Of a DNA stretch of 64,000 nucleotides, positions 31,232 through 41,501 are shown in pieces. The position numbers were made by a program, and so were the translations under genes. Source of the stretch: Moheibacter sediminis. GTDB lineage: Bacteria > Bacteroidota > Bacteroidia > Flavobacteriales > Weeksellaceae. The stretch's first letter is position 1. The number at the start of each line of letters is the position of its first letter. Location of the stretch: assembly GCF_900176425.1 (NCBI RefSeq), contig NZ_FWXS01000001.1, positions 558,001-622,000 on the forward strand, read 5' to 3'. Under the pieces are notes generated by a model. The model did not search any database and was not told the DNA's origin. It saw only the letters and a program-made list of their open reading frames with translations.

Positions 31232-32002
31232 ATGTCATATCAGAATTTAATCGTAGAAATAGAAAATAAAATTGCATTGGTAACGCTAAATCGTCCGCAG
31301 GCTTTGAATGCGCTGAACAAAGAATTATTGGGAGAAATCAGTTCCTTCCTGGACGAATCGGCTGGAAATCCAGAAATCCGAGTAGTGATTTTGACCGGAA
31401 GCGGCGAAAAATCATTTGTTGCAGGAGCCGACATCAAAGAATTTAGCGATTTTGCAGGTACACAAGGAGAGGAATTGGCAAGAAAAGGGCAGGAGCAGGT
31501 TTTTGACAAAATGGAAAACTTTCCAAAACCGATTATCGCAGCGGTGAACGGATTTGCATTGGGCGGCGGATTGGAATTGGCAATGTCGGCACATTTCAGA
31601 ATTGCTTCGGACAATGCAAAGCTAGGATTGCCGGAAGTAACTTTGGGGTTAATTCCAGGATATGGCGGAACCCAGCGTTTGCCAAAATTAATCGGAAAAG
31701 GAAGAGCTTCGCAGATGATTTTCACGGCAGAAATGATTTCAGCAGAAAGAGCGTATGAAATCGGTTTGGTTAATGAAGTGGTTGCTCAAGCGGAATTATT
31801 GGAAAGAGCCAAAGCCATTGCTTCAAAGATTGTAAAAAATTCATCTGTTGCCATCGCAAAAGCCATTCAGGCGATTAACGCGAGCGATGCCAAAGAAGGT
31901 TTCGATATCGAAATCAAAAGTTTCGGAGAATTGTTTGACGAAGCAGACTTCAAAGAAGGAACGGCAGCTTTTATGGAAAAGAGAAAACCGAATTTTAAGT
32001 AA
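31232..32002 (+). CDS. Enoyl-CoA hydratase (short-chain, crotonase type)
   Basis: A 256-residue hydratase that adds water to trans-2-enoyl-CoA in fatty-acid or amino-acid degradation. The pattern is canonical: RPQALNALN near 20, FVAGADIKEFSDF (oxyanion hole), NGFALGGGLELAMSAHFRIA with a catalytic Glu, and LGLPEVTLGLIPGYGGTQRL with the second catalytic Glu. Divergent from the membrane-protein operon. Confidence 0.93.
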   Translation: MSYQNLIVEIENKIALVTLNRPQALNALNKELLGEISSFLDESAGNPEIRVVILTGSGEKSFVAGADIKEFSDFAGTQGEELARKGQEQVFDKMENFPKPIIAAVNGFALGGGLELAMSAHFRIASDNAKLGLPEVTLGLIPGYGGTQRLPKLIGKGRASQMIFTAEMISAERAYEIGLVNEVVAQAELLERAKAIASKIVKNSSVAIAKAIQAINASDAKEGFDIEIKSFGELFDEADFKEGTAAFMEKRKPNFK

Positions 32003-32009
32003 TAACTGC

Positions 32010-32489
32010 ATGAAGCTTCAATTATTCAAATACAAATTTATTTTGATCTTAATTATTTTGAATTCATGTCAGAATAATATAAAAGAAATATTTGTTGATG
32101 ATAAAATTGAAAAACTTTTTGTTGAATATTTGAAAGAAGTTGAGGCAAGTGATTATAGAGATGGAGATAAAATTTTTATTAAAGTTTATTCAAAAAAATC
32201 CAATGAAGATTGGTGTATGAGTTTTATCAACTCTGAGTTTTATTCTTCAGAAGATAATTATAGAAAGTTTAATTACAAAGGTTTTAAAGTTTATGTAAAT
32301 CAAAATGTACCACAATCAATAATTTCTCTTGATGATTATAAAGAAAAAGTGAAGTTTAAATTTGAAGGAATTCCATCCAAGAAAGAATTTTTAAAAACAT
32401 ACATCTGTTTTGAGCGAGATTCAACAATTGTTCAAAGAGTAAATTTTGAGAAGAAAGAATATTTAAATACCTGGAAAAAACTAGAATAA
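32010..32489 (+). CDS. Hypothetical lipoprotein
   Basis: A 159-residue protein from the ATG at 32010, with a leader MKLQLFKYKFILILIILNSC that ends in a lipobox cysteine at residue 20. The mature chain is charged and beta-rich with no family I recognise. A longer open frame begins inside the preceding crotonase gene and is not used. Starts 7 bases after the crotonase stop, so it may be co-transcribed. Confidence 0.75.
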   Translation: MKLQLFKYKFILILIILNSCQNNIKEIFVDDKIEKLFVEYLKEVEASDYRDGDKIFIKVYSKKSNEDWCMSFINSEFYSSEDNYRKFNYKGFKVYVNQNVPQSIISLDDYKEKVKFKFEGIPSKKEFLKTYICFERDSTIVQRVNFEKKEYLNTWKKLE

Positions 32490-32496
32490 TTTACAA

Positions 32497-32528
32497 CGCG
32501 AACTTCGAACCTCGAAAATCGAACTTCG
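32497..32528. repeat. TTCGAA-rich intergenic repeat
   Basis: Runs of CGAACTTCGAA, CCTCGAAAATCGAACTTCG; similar to 43853-43890 ahead of tyrS. A short dispersed sequence of unknown role. Confidence 0.4.
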
Positions 32529-32543
32529 TTTAATAAGAAAAAT

Positions 32544-33254
32544 ATGAGTTTAGAAAATAAAGTTGCCTACATCACAGGCGGCACAAAAGGAATCGGTTAT
32601 GGAACGGCAAAAGTCTTATTGGAAGCCGGAATGCGCGTTGCCATCAGCGGAAGGAAATTGGAAGATGCGCAACATGCAGCTAAATCTTTAGGGAATGAAT
32701 CGAAAGTGATTGGAATCCAATCGGATGTAACGAATTTCGAAGATGAACAAAAAGCAATTCAGCAGACAATTTCACATTTCGGACAAGTAGATGTGGTTTT
32801 GGCAAATGCAGGTCTGGGCGTTTTTGCGCCGGTCGATGAATTGTCTTTGGAAGATTGGAATAACATGATTAACACCAATCTTAATGGCGTTTTCCATACG
32901 TTGAAAGCTTCCGTAGATGCATTGAAAAAATCGAAAGGATATTACATCACTTTGGCAAGTTTGGCGGGGACTAACTTTTTTGAAAATGCTTCAGGTTACA
33001 ATGCTACCAAATTTGGTGTGGTTGGTTTTACGCAGGCAGCGATGTTGGATCTGAGAAAATATGATATCAAAGTTTCTACCATCATGCCAGGCTCCGTGGC
33101 GACGAATTTCAACAACCATATTGCATCTGACAGTGACAAATGGAAAATACAGCCTGAAGACATCGGTCAATTGGTGTTGGATTTGTTGAAAATGAATCCG
33201 CGAACTTTACCAAGTAAAATCGAGGTTCGTCCGACAAGACCGGACTTGAAGTGA
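32544..33254 (+). CDS. Short-chain dehydrogenase/reductase
   Basis: A 236-residue SDR of classical type. The NAD(P)-binding TGGTKGIGYG lies at residues 10-19, the NAG structural motif at LANAGLG (about 86-92), the catalytic serine in LASLAGTN and the YxxxK motif as YNATK (about 153-157). The substrate is unknown. It is followed by a bidirectional terminator. Confidence 0.92.
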   Translation: MSLENKVAYITGGTKGIGYGTAKVLLEAGMRVAISGRKLEDAQHAAKSLGNESKVIGIQSDVTNFEDEQKAIQQTISHFGQVDVVLANAGLGVFAPVDELSLEDWNNMINTNLNGVFHTLKASVDALKKSKGYYITLASLAGTNFFENASGYNATKFGVVGFTQAAMLDLRKYDIKVSTIMPGSVATNFNNHIASDSDKWKIQPEDIGQLVLDLLKMNPRTLPSKIEVRPTRPDLK

Positions 33255-33280
33255 AATTTAATCTGAATTAAATATTTTAT

Positions 33281-33312
33281 AAATCTCATGGAAATTGACT
33301 TCCATGAGATTT
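33281..33312. terminator. Bidirectional terminator between SDR and T9SS protein genes
   Basis: AAATCTCATGGA/TCCATGAGATTT, a perfect 12-bp stem with an 8-base loop between convergent genes. Confidence 0.8.
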
Positions 33313-33319
33313 ATATTTT

Positions 33320-36070
33320 CTAATAATTTCTCACAGCAAGTGTTCCTACATATTTTCTGCCATCTGTAGTTTTTATAATGTACCAGTAAGTGCCTGTATG
33401 TACAGTGCGTCCCAAGTATTTACCATCCCAAACTTCTGAATTGTTGTGATTCATTCTGTCCACAAATAATTTTCCGTTTCGGTCAAAGATTTGTATGTGA
33501 ACATCTTCGTAATTTGAAATTCCCCGAATTGACCAGGTATCATTGTATCCATCGCCATTGGGAGAAATAAAATTAGGGATTTCGAGGATTCCAAATCCTT
33601 TAGTATCTGAAATGCAACCTTTGCTGTCTCTTACATATGCAATATAATCTCCGGGTGGTAAATTGGTAAATTGATTGGAAGATTGCCACAAAACGTTGTT
33701 TAAGCTATATTCAAACGGAAATTCTCCAATAGCTATAATTTCTACAGTTCCGGATTCTGAAATAATTATTTCAGAAATGACAGGGTTTACAGAATTTGTG
33801 ATTGTAAACGAATCTCTGAATTGACAACCCTTATCGTCCCATACAGTTATAAAATATGAGCCGGGTTGTGTAATTGTAATTGTAGGCTCATTATTAGGCT
33901 GATTCAAATCATTTCCTTGCATCCCTTCCCATAAATAAGTGGTAAAACCTGTTCCGGCATCTAATGTTATGATTCCGTTTTGAGGACAAATCGTATTATC
34001 TTCAATATTTATAAATGGAAGCGGATTGAGTATCAAATCAAAAGCTATAACTTCAAAACATGAATCGGTTTCTACTCTTGCATAAATGGTTTCCGGATTG
34101 GAGTTATTAGTATAATTTAAATTAAGTGGATTGAGTCCAAATTCTGCTTCTGTAATTGTTTTATGGTAAGAAAGAATGGTAATAGGGTCAGTATATAAAC
34201 TGTTGATAATGTTTTGATTTTGAGTTAAATTAAATGTTTCTACTCCATCGCTATTTTCATCACAAAGTTCAATGTCTGGCACAATCTGTATGGTATTTAG
34301 AGAAGTTGATAATTCTAATTCGGAAAAAGAAAGGCAGCCAAATTCATTTTCTACCCTCACATAAATAATCTGAGGATTTGAAGTATTGGTATAAACATTT
34401 GGTAAATTATCCTCTCCTGATATAGCATCTTCTGGTGATTCGTGGTAAGTGATCGTGATGTTGGAGTCGCCGGAAACCAAGTTGTCAGCATCGTAAATTT
34501 CAAATAAAGCCAATCCGTCTCCATCGTAGTCACATTTAACTAATTCAACATCTTGGACATTGGGTAAAGAATGGATGGTTACCTGACGCGTTACAGGAAC
34601 GGTTTCTTCATCGGTAGTTACAGTTGCAGACACCGTATATGTTCCCGGATTGGAATAAGTATGAGAAGGGGCTAATAAATTGGATGTATTCCCATCACCA
34701 AAATCCCATAATATATTTAAAACAGGGCTATTGGCAATAACCGAAAAGTTTAAAGCCTCTCCTAAACAAGCTTCAGATCCAGAAATTCCACCATCAAAAA
34801 CTATCACTGCATTGAAGAATGATGTAATGAATGGAGGCAGTCCGTAAGAAGCCTTATGATTTGGATTTGCGGCATCATTTAGTCTAAGTGCATTGTATTC
34901 AAAATTTGAAGCAGCGCCTTGCAAGTGCGGGGAATGGATGATCGATAAATAATCACCTAAATAAACAATTCCCCATGCATTAAAAGTATAGTAGGTGTGT
35001 GAATAGTAAATTTTATTATCTAAAGCCAATTGCAGAGCACCACGTGCTTGAAAAGAACCGCCATTAAAAATGAAATCATCAAATATCACTAATTTAGATG
35101 CCGGAATATCTGTTGCTGATAAATCATATTGAGCTAATTCTCCATTCGTCCAATTATAATTTTCGTCATGATAGTCAAATTCAAAATATGCAAATTTAGA
35201 ATCGAATGAAAATTCAACACCGTAAGGGCTCCCTTCATCTGAAATGACTATTTCATTTGACACTAAACCGGTTTGGTCATCAAAATCATACAAAGCGGCA
35301 TGACCGTCATAAGTATTTGCAAAAGTACTATTAGGTACGTTTCCTCCCAATTCTGAAAGAGGCAGATTGCTTAAGTGGGCTATAGCTATTTTTTTCCCGT
35401 TAGGAGCAGCTTTTATATAACCTCTTGAATTTACAGGATATACCAATGGATCTATATAAGGGCCAATTTGTGAAACGACAGGAGTAGTGTTTAAACCCGT
35501 GGAAGTCACCAAATAGCTATAAAACTTATCTTCAAAATGTGTGATTACCCAAATATCATCATTGTTTTTGTGAGCGACTGCGGTAACTTTTTCAGATGTA
35601 AGTGGTAAAAGGTTGTTGTTGGGAGTATCTACCATTCCACCTAAACCACCATTTAGAGTCATATCGACAAGATAGAAATGAAATCCTTCATTGGTTGTAC
35701 TTCCCGGTTGTGCACCATCATCTGCATCAACAGTAAAAATATAATACAAATCAGTATTTCCCGGATAGGGAACAATTATAGCTGATTGTGTGCTGGAAGA
35801 GTCCCCTTTTAAATTTACAGTATTTAATTGTTGATGATTTCTATTAAATACAGTAGTTCCGTCAGTATAAAAAAGAAGATTACCATTTATATCCGAAATT
35901 GATGCGCATCCTTCACCTGTATCTAGCTGGCCGTTATAAACAACCTGAGGAGACCCGCTGCTAAAATCAAGTCCTGAATGTGCTCCAAAATACCAATGTG
36001 AAGATTCTAATTGTGCAAAAGCATACTGATAAGAAGTTATAAATATAAAAAAAAATAGAGTTCTCTTCAT
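33320..36070 (-). CDS. Large secreted PKD-domain protein with T9SS type B (gliding-motility-associated) tail
   Basis: A 916-residue exported protein. It has a signal peptide (MKRTLFFFIFITSYQYAFAQ), an N-terminal half resembling beta-propeller lists (YFGAHSGLDFSSG..., repeated FYTDGTTV-type strands), a PKD domain around residue 430-500 (ILWDFGDGNTSNLL...HTYSNPGTYTVSA), several Ig-like repeats, and the type B C-terminal domain from NFISPNGDGYNDTWSIRG to TYWYIIKTTDGRKYVG. The tail marks it as T9SS cargo displayed or released at the surface. Function (adhesion or gliding-linked) is inference. It faces a second T9SS cargo gene across a 138-base divergent region. Confidence 0.9.
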   Translation of the reverse strand: MKRTLFFFIFITSYQYAFAQLESSHWYFGAHSGLDFSSGSPQVVYNGQLDTGEGCASISDINGNLLFYTDGTTVFNRNHQQLNTVNLKGDSSSTQSAIIVPYPGNTDLYYIFTVDADDGAQPGSTTNEGFHFYLVDMTLNGGLGGMVDTPNNNLLPLTSEKVTAVAHKNNDDIWVITHFEDKFYSYLVTSTGLNTTPVVSQIGPYIDPLVYPVNSRGYIKAAPNGKKIAIAHLSNLPLSELGGNVPNSTFANTYDGHAALYDFDDQTGLVSNEIVISDEGSPYGVEFSFDSKFAYFEFDYHDENYNWTNGELAQYDLSATDIPASKLVIFDDFIFNGGSFQARGALQLALDNKIYYSHTYYTFNAWGIVYLGDYLSIIHSPHLQGAASNFEYNALRLNDAANPNHKASYGLPPFITSFFNAVIVFDGGISGSEACLGEALNFSVIANSPVLNILWDFGDGNTSNLLAPSHTYSNPGTYTVSATVTTDEETVPVTRQVTIHSLPNVQDVELVKCDYDGDGLALFEIYDADNLVSGDSNITITYHESPEDAISGEDNLPNVYTNTSNPQIIYVRVENEFGCLSFSELELSTSLNTIQIVPDIELCDENSDGVETFNLTQNQNIINSLYTDPITILSYHKTITEAEFGLNPLNLNYTNNSNPETIYARVETDSCFEVIAFDLILNPLPFINIEDNTICPQNGIITLDAGTGFTTYLWEGMQGNDLNQPNNEPTITITQPGSYFITVWDDKGCQFRDSFTITNSVNPVISEIIISESGTVEIIAIGEFPFEYSLNNVLWQSSNQFTNLPPGDYIAYVRDSKGCISDTKGFGILEIPNFISPNGDGYNDTWSIRGISNYEDVHIQIFDRNGKLFVDRMNHNNSEVWDGKYLGRTVHTGTYWYIIKTTDGRKYVGTLAVRNY

Positions 36071-36208
36071 TGCGTGTTTAGTGAAATTTTAGCACTCTAA
36101 ATGTAGTCATTAATTTAATTCAAAATTTATTTCAATGAATTGAACGTTAGAAAATTGTATTTGAGAATCTAATTAAAATCCTTAATTTCATCACGAAAAT
36201 CAATTACC

Positions 36209-37774
36209 ATGAGAAATTTTTTATTCATTTTACTTTTTATTTCGATTATTTCAAATGCTCAATATGGAGTTTTAGATCCGAGTTTTGGAAATAACGGAAT
36301 TTCAATCCAGGAAAATAATTTACCAGAAGAGGTAAATGCTCGATGGAGCAGGGCGATGACACTCGATCAAGATCAAAATATTTACACAGGGACAAATTAT
36401 AATTATAACTCTGATTTAACGGCTTACAACGATAATATACTTATCTCTAAATTTAGCTCAACCGGAGAATTAGATAATTCTTTTGCAGAAAATGGCTTCA
36501 AGAAAATCAACATAGAGAATGGTTCTCTATACGTTTATGATATGTTGAATTCTCATGATAATTACATTTATGTATTGGGCGGTGTTTTTTTGAATTCAAC
36601 CAATGAAAGAAAAACTATGGTTGTCAAATTGGATCGTGATGGAAATTTTATGTCTGATTTTGGGGATGATGGAATAGCTCTTTTTTCAGTGGAAAGAGGT
36701 AGCAGTGGAGCAGTAATTGTCGAAACAACTCAAAATGAATTTTTGATTGGAGGAAATTATTTCCGAAATGATAATTCAAATCCCGGATTGCTTCTAATGA
36801 AGATGGATGCTAACGGAGCGCCTGTTTCATCATTTGGAAATGCCGGATTTTTAAAACATAATTATTCTGATTTTGATGTGCTAAGAGATTTGAAATTATA
36901 TGAAGATGGAGGATTTCAGGTGTTGGATTTTAATTCTGATAACTTGATGGAATTCAATTATATTTTGATGAAATTTAATTCGGATGGAACTTTGGATACG
37001 TCATTTAATCAAACAGGCACTAAGGTAATTCCACTTTCAAATGATAATTTATATGATTTCAGCTCTATCGAATTGAAAAATAATGAAAACATTATTCTCT
37101 CATCCAACGGATTTGACGGCGGCTTTTATTATATGAACCTCACGGAATATCTTTCTAACGGAAATATAAATGCAAATTTTGGAAATAATGGCTCAATTTC
37201 CACTTATCTCAACAACATCTTTTCCGGTTCCTATTTACATCTCCAAAAAACCTTTATGCTGACACCCGATGATCAGAATATAATTCAGATTGGTTATGCT
37301 TTTGAAAATCAGGATCCATTTGCAAAATTTGCCTTAGTAGCCTTTGATGGCTCGGGAAATTATGATAATCAGTTCGGAACAAATGCAGTCTCAATTGATA
37401 AAATTCATCCCTCTTTAAATGATGAACCCACTAAAGCACTTTTTATGGGAAATGACCATTTGCTTATATTGAATGGGACACATTTGAGTCTCGTTCGTTA
37501 TACCATTTATGACGGACTTTCTATAGAAGATATCTCAAAAGATTCTAAAATTCAGATTGCGCCTAATCCTGCTTCCAATTCGTTTATAATTAATGGATTA
37601 AATGGAACCCTAAATCAAGTTTATATTATAGATTTAACCGGAAAAACCATCCTCGAATTTTCTTCAGTTCAAAATAATCAAACTTTAAATTTAGGTTCAA
37701 TTCCAAAAGGAATTTACATCATAAAAATCAATTCAAAAAACAAAACAGAAACGAAAAAGCTAATTGTGAAATAA
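36209..37774 (+). CDS. Secreted delta-60-repeat protein with T9SS type A tail
   Basis: A 521-residue exported protein. Signal peptide MRNFLFILLFISIISNAQ is followed by repeated units of the form LDPSFGNNGI, LDNSFAENGF, MSDFGDDGI, LDTSFNQTGT and INANFGNNGS, the delta-60 repeat pattern that builds a beta-propeller. From about residue 450, IQIAPNPASNSFIING to TKKLIVK is a type A sorting domain. Divergent from the type B cargo gene. Ligand unknown. Confidence 0.9.
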   Translation: MRNFLFILLFISIISNAQYGVLDPSFGNNGISIQENNLPEEVNARWSRAMTLDQDQNIYTGTNYNYNSDLTAYNDNILISKFSSTGELDNSFAENGFKKINIENGSLYVYDMLNSHDNYIYVLGGVFLNSTNERKTMVVKLDRDGNFMSDFGDDGIALFSVERGSSGAVIVETTQNEFLIGGNYFRNDNSNPGLLLMKMDANGAPVSSFGNAGFLKHNYSDFDVLRDLKLYEDGGFQVLDFNSDNLMEFNYILMKFNSDGTLDTSFNQTGTKVIPLSNDNLYDFSSIELKNNENIILSSNGFDGGFYYMNLTEYLSNGNINANFGNNGSISTYLNNIFSGSYLHLQKTFMLTPDDQNIIQIGYAFENQDPFAKFALVAFDGSGNYDNQFGTNAVSIDKIHPSLNDEPTKALFMGNDHLLILNGTHLSLVRYTIYDGLSIEDISKDSKIQIAPNPASNSFIINGLNGTLNQVYIIDLTGKTILEFSSVQNNQTLNLGSIPKGIYIIKINSKNKTETKKLIVK

Positions 37775-37822
37775 TTTTCTCTAATTATTAGCTCTAAAAT
37801 CCAAATTCTAAATTCTAAACTT

Positions 37823-37830
37823 TAAATTTG
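37823..37830 (+). promoter_or_regulatory. -7 box of serS
   Basis: TAAATTTG, 18 bases before the ATG; matches TAnnTTTG. Confidence 0.5.
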
Positions 37831-37847
37831 CTAAAAATTTAACCAAA

Positions 37848-39116
37848 ATGTTAGTCGTAACTGCTATTCAGGAAAACAAAGAGAGAGTCATCGAAGGACT
37901 CAAAAAGAGAAATTTCAAGCAATTGGAATTGGTAGACGAGGTAATCAATGTAGATGAACTCCGCCGTAAAACCCAATTTGAATTAGATACCCTTTTAGCA
38001 GAGTCGAACAGATTGTCCAAAGAAATCGGACAATTATTTCAACAAGGAAAAGCCGATGAAGCCAATACTTTGAAAGAAAAAACGGCTGAGCAAAAAGTTC
38101 AAACCAAAGAATTACAGGATTTATTGACGAAGTACGAAGAATCTTTGAAAGCTTTGCTTTATCAAATCCCAAATGTTCCGCACGAAAGCGTAGTGGCCGG
38201 AGTGAGTGCTGATGATAATGAAATTGTTTTCACAAAAGGAGATGCCAATCCGAAATCGGACGCATTGCCACATTGGGAAGTTGCCAAAAAATTCAATTTG
38301 ATTGATTTTGAACTGGGTGTTAAAATCACAGGTGCTGGATTTCCGGTTTACATTGGGAAAGGAGCGAGGCTGCAACGTGCTTTGATTCAATATTTTTTAG
38401 ATAAAAATACTGAAGCAGGTTATACCGAAATCATTCCTCCGTTTGTGGTGAATGAGGCTTCAGGTTACGGAACAGGACAATTGCCGGACAAAGAAGGCCA
38501 GATGTATTTTGTGAACGAAGATAATTTGTATCTGATTCCAACTTCGGAAGTACCGGTTACCAATATTTACAGAGATGAATTGTTGAACGAATCTCAATTA
38601 CCAATTCAAATGACTGCTTATTCGCCTTGTTTCCGCCGCGAGGCAGGAAGTTATGGGAAAGACGTCCGTGGATTGAACCGTTTGCATCAATTTGAAAAAG
38701 TGGAAATCGTTCGCATCGAAAAACCTGAAAATTCTTATGCCGCTTTGGATGAAATGGTGAGTCATGTAAAAGGTTTGTTGGAAGATTTGGAATTGCCTTA
38801 CAGAGTTTTACGTTTGTGCGGTGGTGATACAGGTTTTGCTTCAGCTTTGACATATGATTTTGAAGTGTTCTCTGCTGCTCAGGAAAAATGGCTGGAAGTA
38901 AGTTCAGTTTCCAATTTTGAAACTTTTCAGGCTAACCGTTTGAAACTTAGATTTAAAAATAATGAAGGTAAAAATGAATTTTGTCACACATTGAATGGAA
39001 GCGCTTTGGCATTGCCGAGGATTTTGGCTTGTATTTTAGAAAATCACCAGCAGGCTGATGGTTCTGTCAGGATTCCAGAAAAAATCCGTGCTTATGCAGG
39101 ATTTGAATCTATTTAA
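37848..39116 (+). CDS. serS: Serine-tRNA ligase
   Basis: Class II synthetase charging tRNA-Ser. The 422-residue protein has the N-terminal antiparallel coiled-coil arm (about 25-110), class II motif 2 around CFRREAGSYGKDVRGLNRLHQ (about 263-283; arginine loop) and motif 3 NGSALALPRILACILENHQ (about 382-400). Length is typical. Followed by a terminator shared with the convergent cpsB-like gene. Confidence 0.96.
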   Translation: MLVVTAIQENKERVIEGLKKRNFKQLELVDEVINVDELRRKTQFELDTLLAESNRLSKEIGQLFQQGKADEANTLKEKTAEQKVQTKELQDLLTKYEESLKALLYQIPNVPHESVVAGVSADDNEIVFTKGDANPKSDALPHWEVAKKFNLIDFELGVKITGAGFPVYIGKGARLQRALIQYFLDKNTEAGYTEIIPPFVVNEASGYGTGQLPDKEGQMYFVNEDNLYLIPTSEVPVTNIYRDELLNESQLPIQMTAYSPCFRREAGSYGKDVRGLNRLHQFEKVEIVRIEKPENSYAALDEMVSHVKGLLEDLELPYRVLRLCGGDTGFASALTYDFEVFSAAQEKWLEVSSVSNFETFQANRLKLRFKNNEGKNEFCHTLNGSALALPRILACILENHQQADGSVRIPEKIRAYAGFESI

Positions 39117-39147
39117 GAATAAAATTAATTCAGAACTAAAAATAAAA

Positions 39148-39184
39148 AAAACCGGGAAATCCATCAAAAGATTAGCCCGGTTTT
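39148..39184. terminator. Bidirectional terminator after serS
   Basis: AAAACCGGG/CCCGGTTTT inverted repeat with A and T tracts on either side. Confidence 0.8.
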
Positions 39185-39201
39185 CAATATAGATTAATAC
39201 A

Positions 39202-39957
39202 CTATTTTAATTGATGGTTGTTGTAGATAATCGGTGTTACCATTTCCATCATATTTTTTCTTGTTACTACTGATTCGATTACTTCCATGTGTCTCATGTG
39301 GTGCAGGTCTGAACCTATAAAATCAATCATATTGTTACGTAAAAGCCAAATCGCAGATTCGTGAACATCTTTACCATAATAGTTAGACAACGAGATCATA
39401 TTTATCTGAAACATACATCCCGCAGATTTTAACCGCTGATAAACCCCTAAATCTTGATGAAATGATTTGTATCTTTCCGGATGAGCCAAAATAGGAACAA
39501 AACCTTTAATCTGAATTTCAGCAATGGTTTCAAATAAATTTGCAGGAGGTGCCAGATAAGACATTTCCACCAAAATTTTATTGTCTTTAATAGGAAGAAA
39601 ATCTTTGTTTTCAAGTAATTTCTGGAAATTTTCATCCATCATGTATTCGGCTGCCACACGGATATTTATTTCTTTCAGATTTGGTGTTTGTTCTACAACA
39701 GCATTTAGTTCATTAAAAGTAGAAAGAATTTTTTCTGTAGAATTTTCCCAAACGCCTTCAATTACATGGGGTGTACAAACAAAATTTCTAATTCCTAATT
39801 TGTACATATTTGTCAATAACTCAATGGAATGTCCCATAGTTTTGGCCCCATCGTCAATTCCAGGTAAAATATGTGAGTGAATATCAATGAAATGTTCAGT
39901 AAAATTATTCATTGCAGGATTTATTCTTTTCTTAGGTTTAAACAGGTCAATTATCAT
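39202..39957 (-). CDS. CpsB/CapC-type tyrosine-protein phosphatase (PHP fold)
   Basis: A 251-residue metal-dependent phosphatase. After a short basic start, IDIHSHILPGIDDGAKT (about 26-42) is the PHP metal-binding signature; FVCTPHVIEG, AEYMMDENF, LAHPERY and GSDLHHMRH supply the remaining metal ligands. Relatives (CpsB, YwqE) dephosphorylate the autokinase that controls capsule or exopolysaccharide chain length. The kinase is not in the window. An internal ATG at residue 16 is an alternative start. Confidence 0.88.
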   Translation of the reverse strand: MIIDLFKPKKRINPAMNNFTEHFIDIHSHILPGIDDGAKTMGHSIELLTNMYKLGIRNFVCTPHVIEGVWENSTEKILSTFNELNAVVEQTPNLKEINIRVAAEYMMDENFQKLLENKDFLPIKDNKILVEMSYLAPPANLFETIAEIQIKGFVPILAHPERYKSFHQDLGVYQRLKSAGCMFQINMISLSNYYGKDVHESAIWLLRNNMIDFIGSDLHHMRHMEVIESVVTRKNMMEMVTPIIYNNHQLK

Positions 39958-40152
39958 AGTTAAAGTTATGTTAGTACCAAAACTTTCACAAAGAGTGTAC
40001 CAAATACGTTATGAAAATTTAATAATAATTTAATTTAACAGTTTTAGCTTTGTATAGATTCTAAAATTAAGTGGATTATTTTTTCTTAAAAAATAAATTC
40101 AAATTAATTGTATAAAAAAAGAGAACCAATTTCTTGATTCTCTTTTCAGTTG

Positions 40153-40225
<73 letters not shown>

Positions 40226-40268
40226 ATTTAGACTACAAAGATATAACATATATTTCATTCTACAAAAT

Positions 40269-41417
40269 TTATACCATAATTGGTGGGTTATTTTCTATGA
40301 ATTCAACTGCAAGCTCCGAATCATCAGTCAGATACAATAATTCTTTATAAGGCATCCCGATTGCCAATTGATGCACAACTGAATAAAGTGATGTGTCTTC
40401 CACATACCTTTTCTTTCCTAAAAACACCATCGGACTGTAATATCCGAACGTTCCATAATGATTTTGCGCTGCTTCCTGGAAAATTTCCTGCGTCGTTCCC
40501 GCACTTCCCGGAGCATAAATAATCCCATACAGACAAATTGCCAGTAAAGTATCTTCGCGAATACTGTTAGAGAAATATTTAGCAATGTATGATGCAAATA
40601 AATTACTCGGCTCATGTCCGTAGAACCAAGTCGGAATGGCTAAATTCTCCGCTCCGTTGGGATAAAGCTCCAATACTTTCTTCGATTGAGAAATATAATT
40701 TTTAGCAAAATAATCACGTTGGTTTTCTGCGGTAAAAATTAAATCGGATAAAATTTCAATTGCATGCATCAAATCATCATCCGATTTATTTCCGAAATAA
40801 GCCCCTAAATTTGCGGCTTCCATGATTCCCGGACCGCCGCCAGTTGCCACAAAATACCCTTTTTCAGAAAGTCTTTTCGCAGCCAAAGCAACTTTAGTAT
40901 AATATTCAGACCCACGTTTGGTAGAGTGACCTCCCATGAAACCCACGACTTTTCGTTCGCTCATGCCAAATTCATCAAATTCCAGAATATTTCTCAGCGC
41001 AACATCGATTCCATAATCGTGAATCCTTTCTGCAAGAGCTTCTTCCATCGGTGGATTGTATTTGTGCTTTACGAAATGATTGTAAATTTTCAAATCGACA
41101 CTTTCGTCCATTTCTTCCGAATATCCATCCATCAATTCCTGCCAATCATATAATTTTTTACGATGCGGAGAAAATGGATATCCGGTAAATTTCGGATAAA
41201 CAAACGCGCCCTGACTGATGAGGTAAATAGCATCATCTTTCTTGAAATCACAGCCCAGAAATGTGGTTCCTTGTATTTTTAGCGATTTCCAATCAATATT
41301 TTCTTCAGTGAAATTCAGGTTTTGAATGACTTTTTTGCGAAGGTCATCGGTTGACTGAATGAGTTTATTAAATTCTTTTTTTGTGGTAATCAGGTTAGAA
41401 AATTTTTTCAACGACAT
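40269..41417 (-). CDS. LOG-family nucleotide-binding protein with long N-terminal extension
   Basis: A 382-residue Rossmann-fold protein. The LOG (lysine decarboxylase-like) core spans about 155-370, with FMGGHSTKRGSEYY, TGGGPGIMEAANLGAYFG and APGSAGTTQEIFQEAAQ (the PGGxGTxxE-type motif). LOG enzymes release bases from nucleoside monophosphates. The first 150 residues and overall length are about twice the usual 180-220 residues, as in the large bacterial LOG/PpnN-like branch. The precise substrate is not known. Confidence 0.85.
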   Translation of the reverse strand: MSLKKFSNLITTKKEFNKLIQSTDDLRKKVIQNLNFTEENIDWKSLKIQGTTFLGCDFKKDDAIYLISQGAFVYPKFTGYPFSPHRKKLYDWQELMDGYSEEMDESVDLKIYNHFVKHKYNPPMEEALAERIHDYGIDVALRNILEFDEFGMSERKVVGFMGGHSTKRGSEYYTKVALAAKRLSEKGYFVATGGGPGIMEAANLGAYFGNKSDDDLMHAIEILSDLIFTAENQRDYFAKNYISQSKKVLELYPNGAENLAIPTWFYGHEPSNLFASYIAKYFSNSIREDTLLAICLYGIIYAPGSAGTTQEIFQEAAQNHYGTFGYYSPMVFLGKKRYVEDTSLYSVVHQLAIGMPYKELLYLTDDSELAVEFIENNPPIMV

Positions 41418-41501
41418 AATTCAATTCATTTTTTGGAAAGATAATAGATTAATTTGAAATTGTAAAAATGAGTTAATTTGACATAAACATAAAAATATTT
41501 T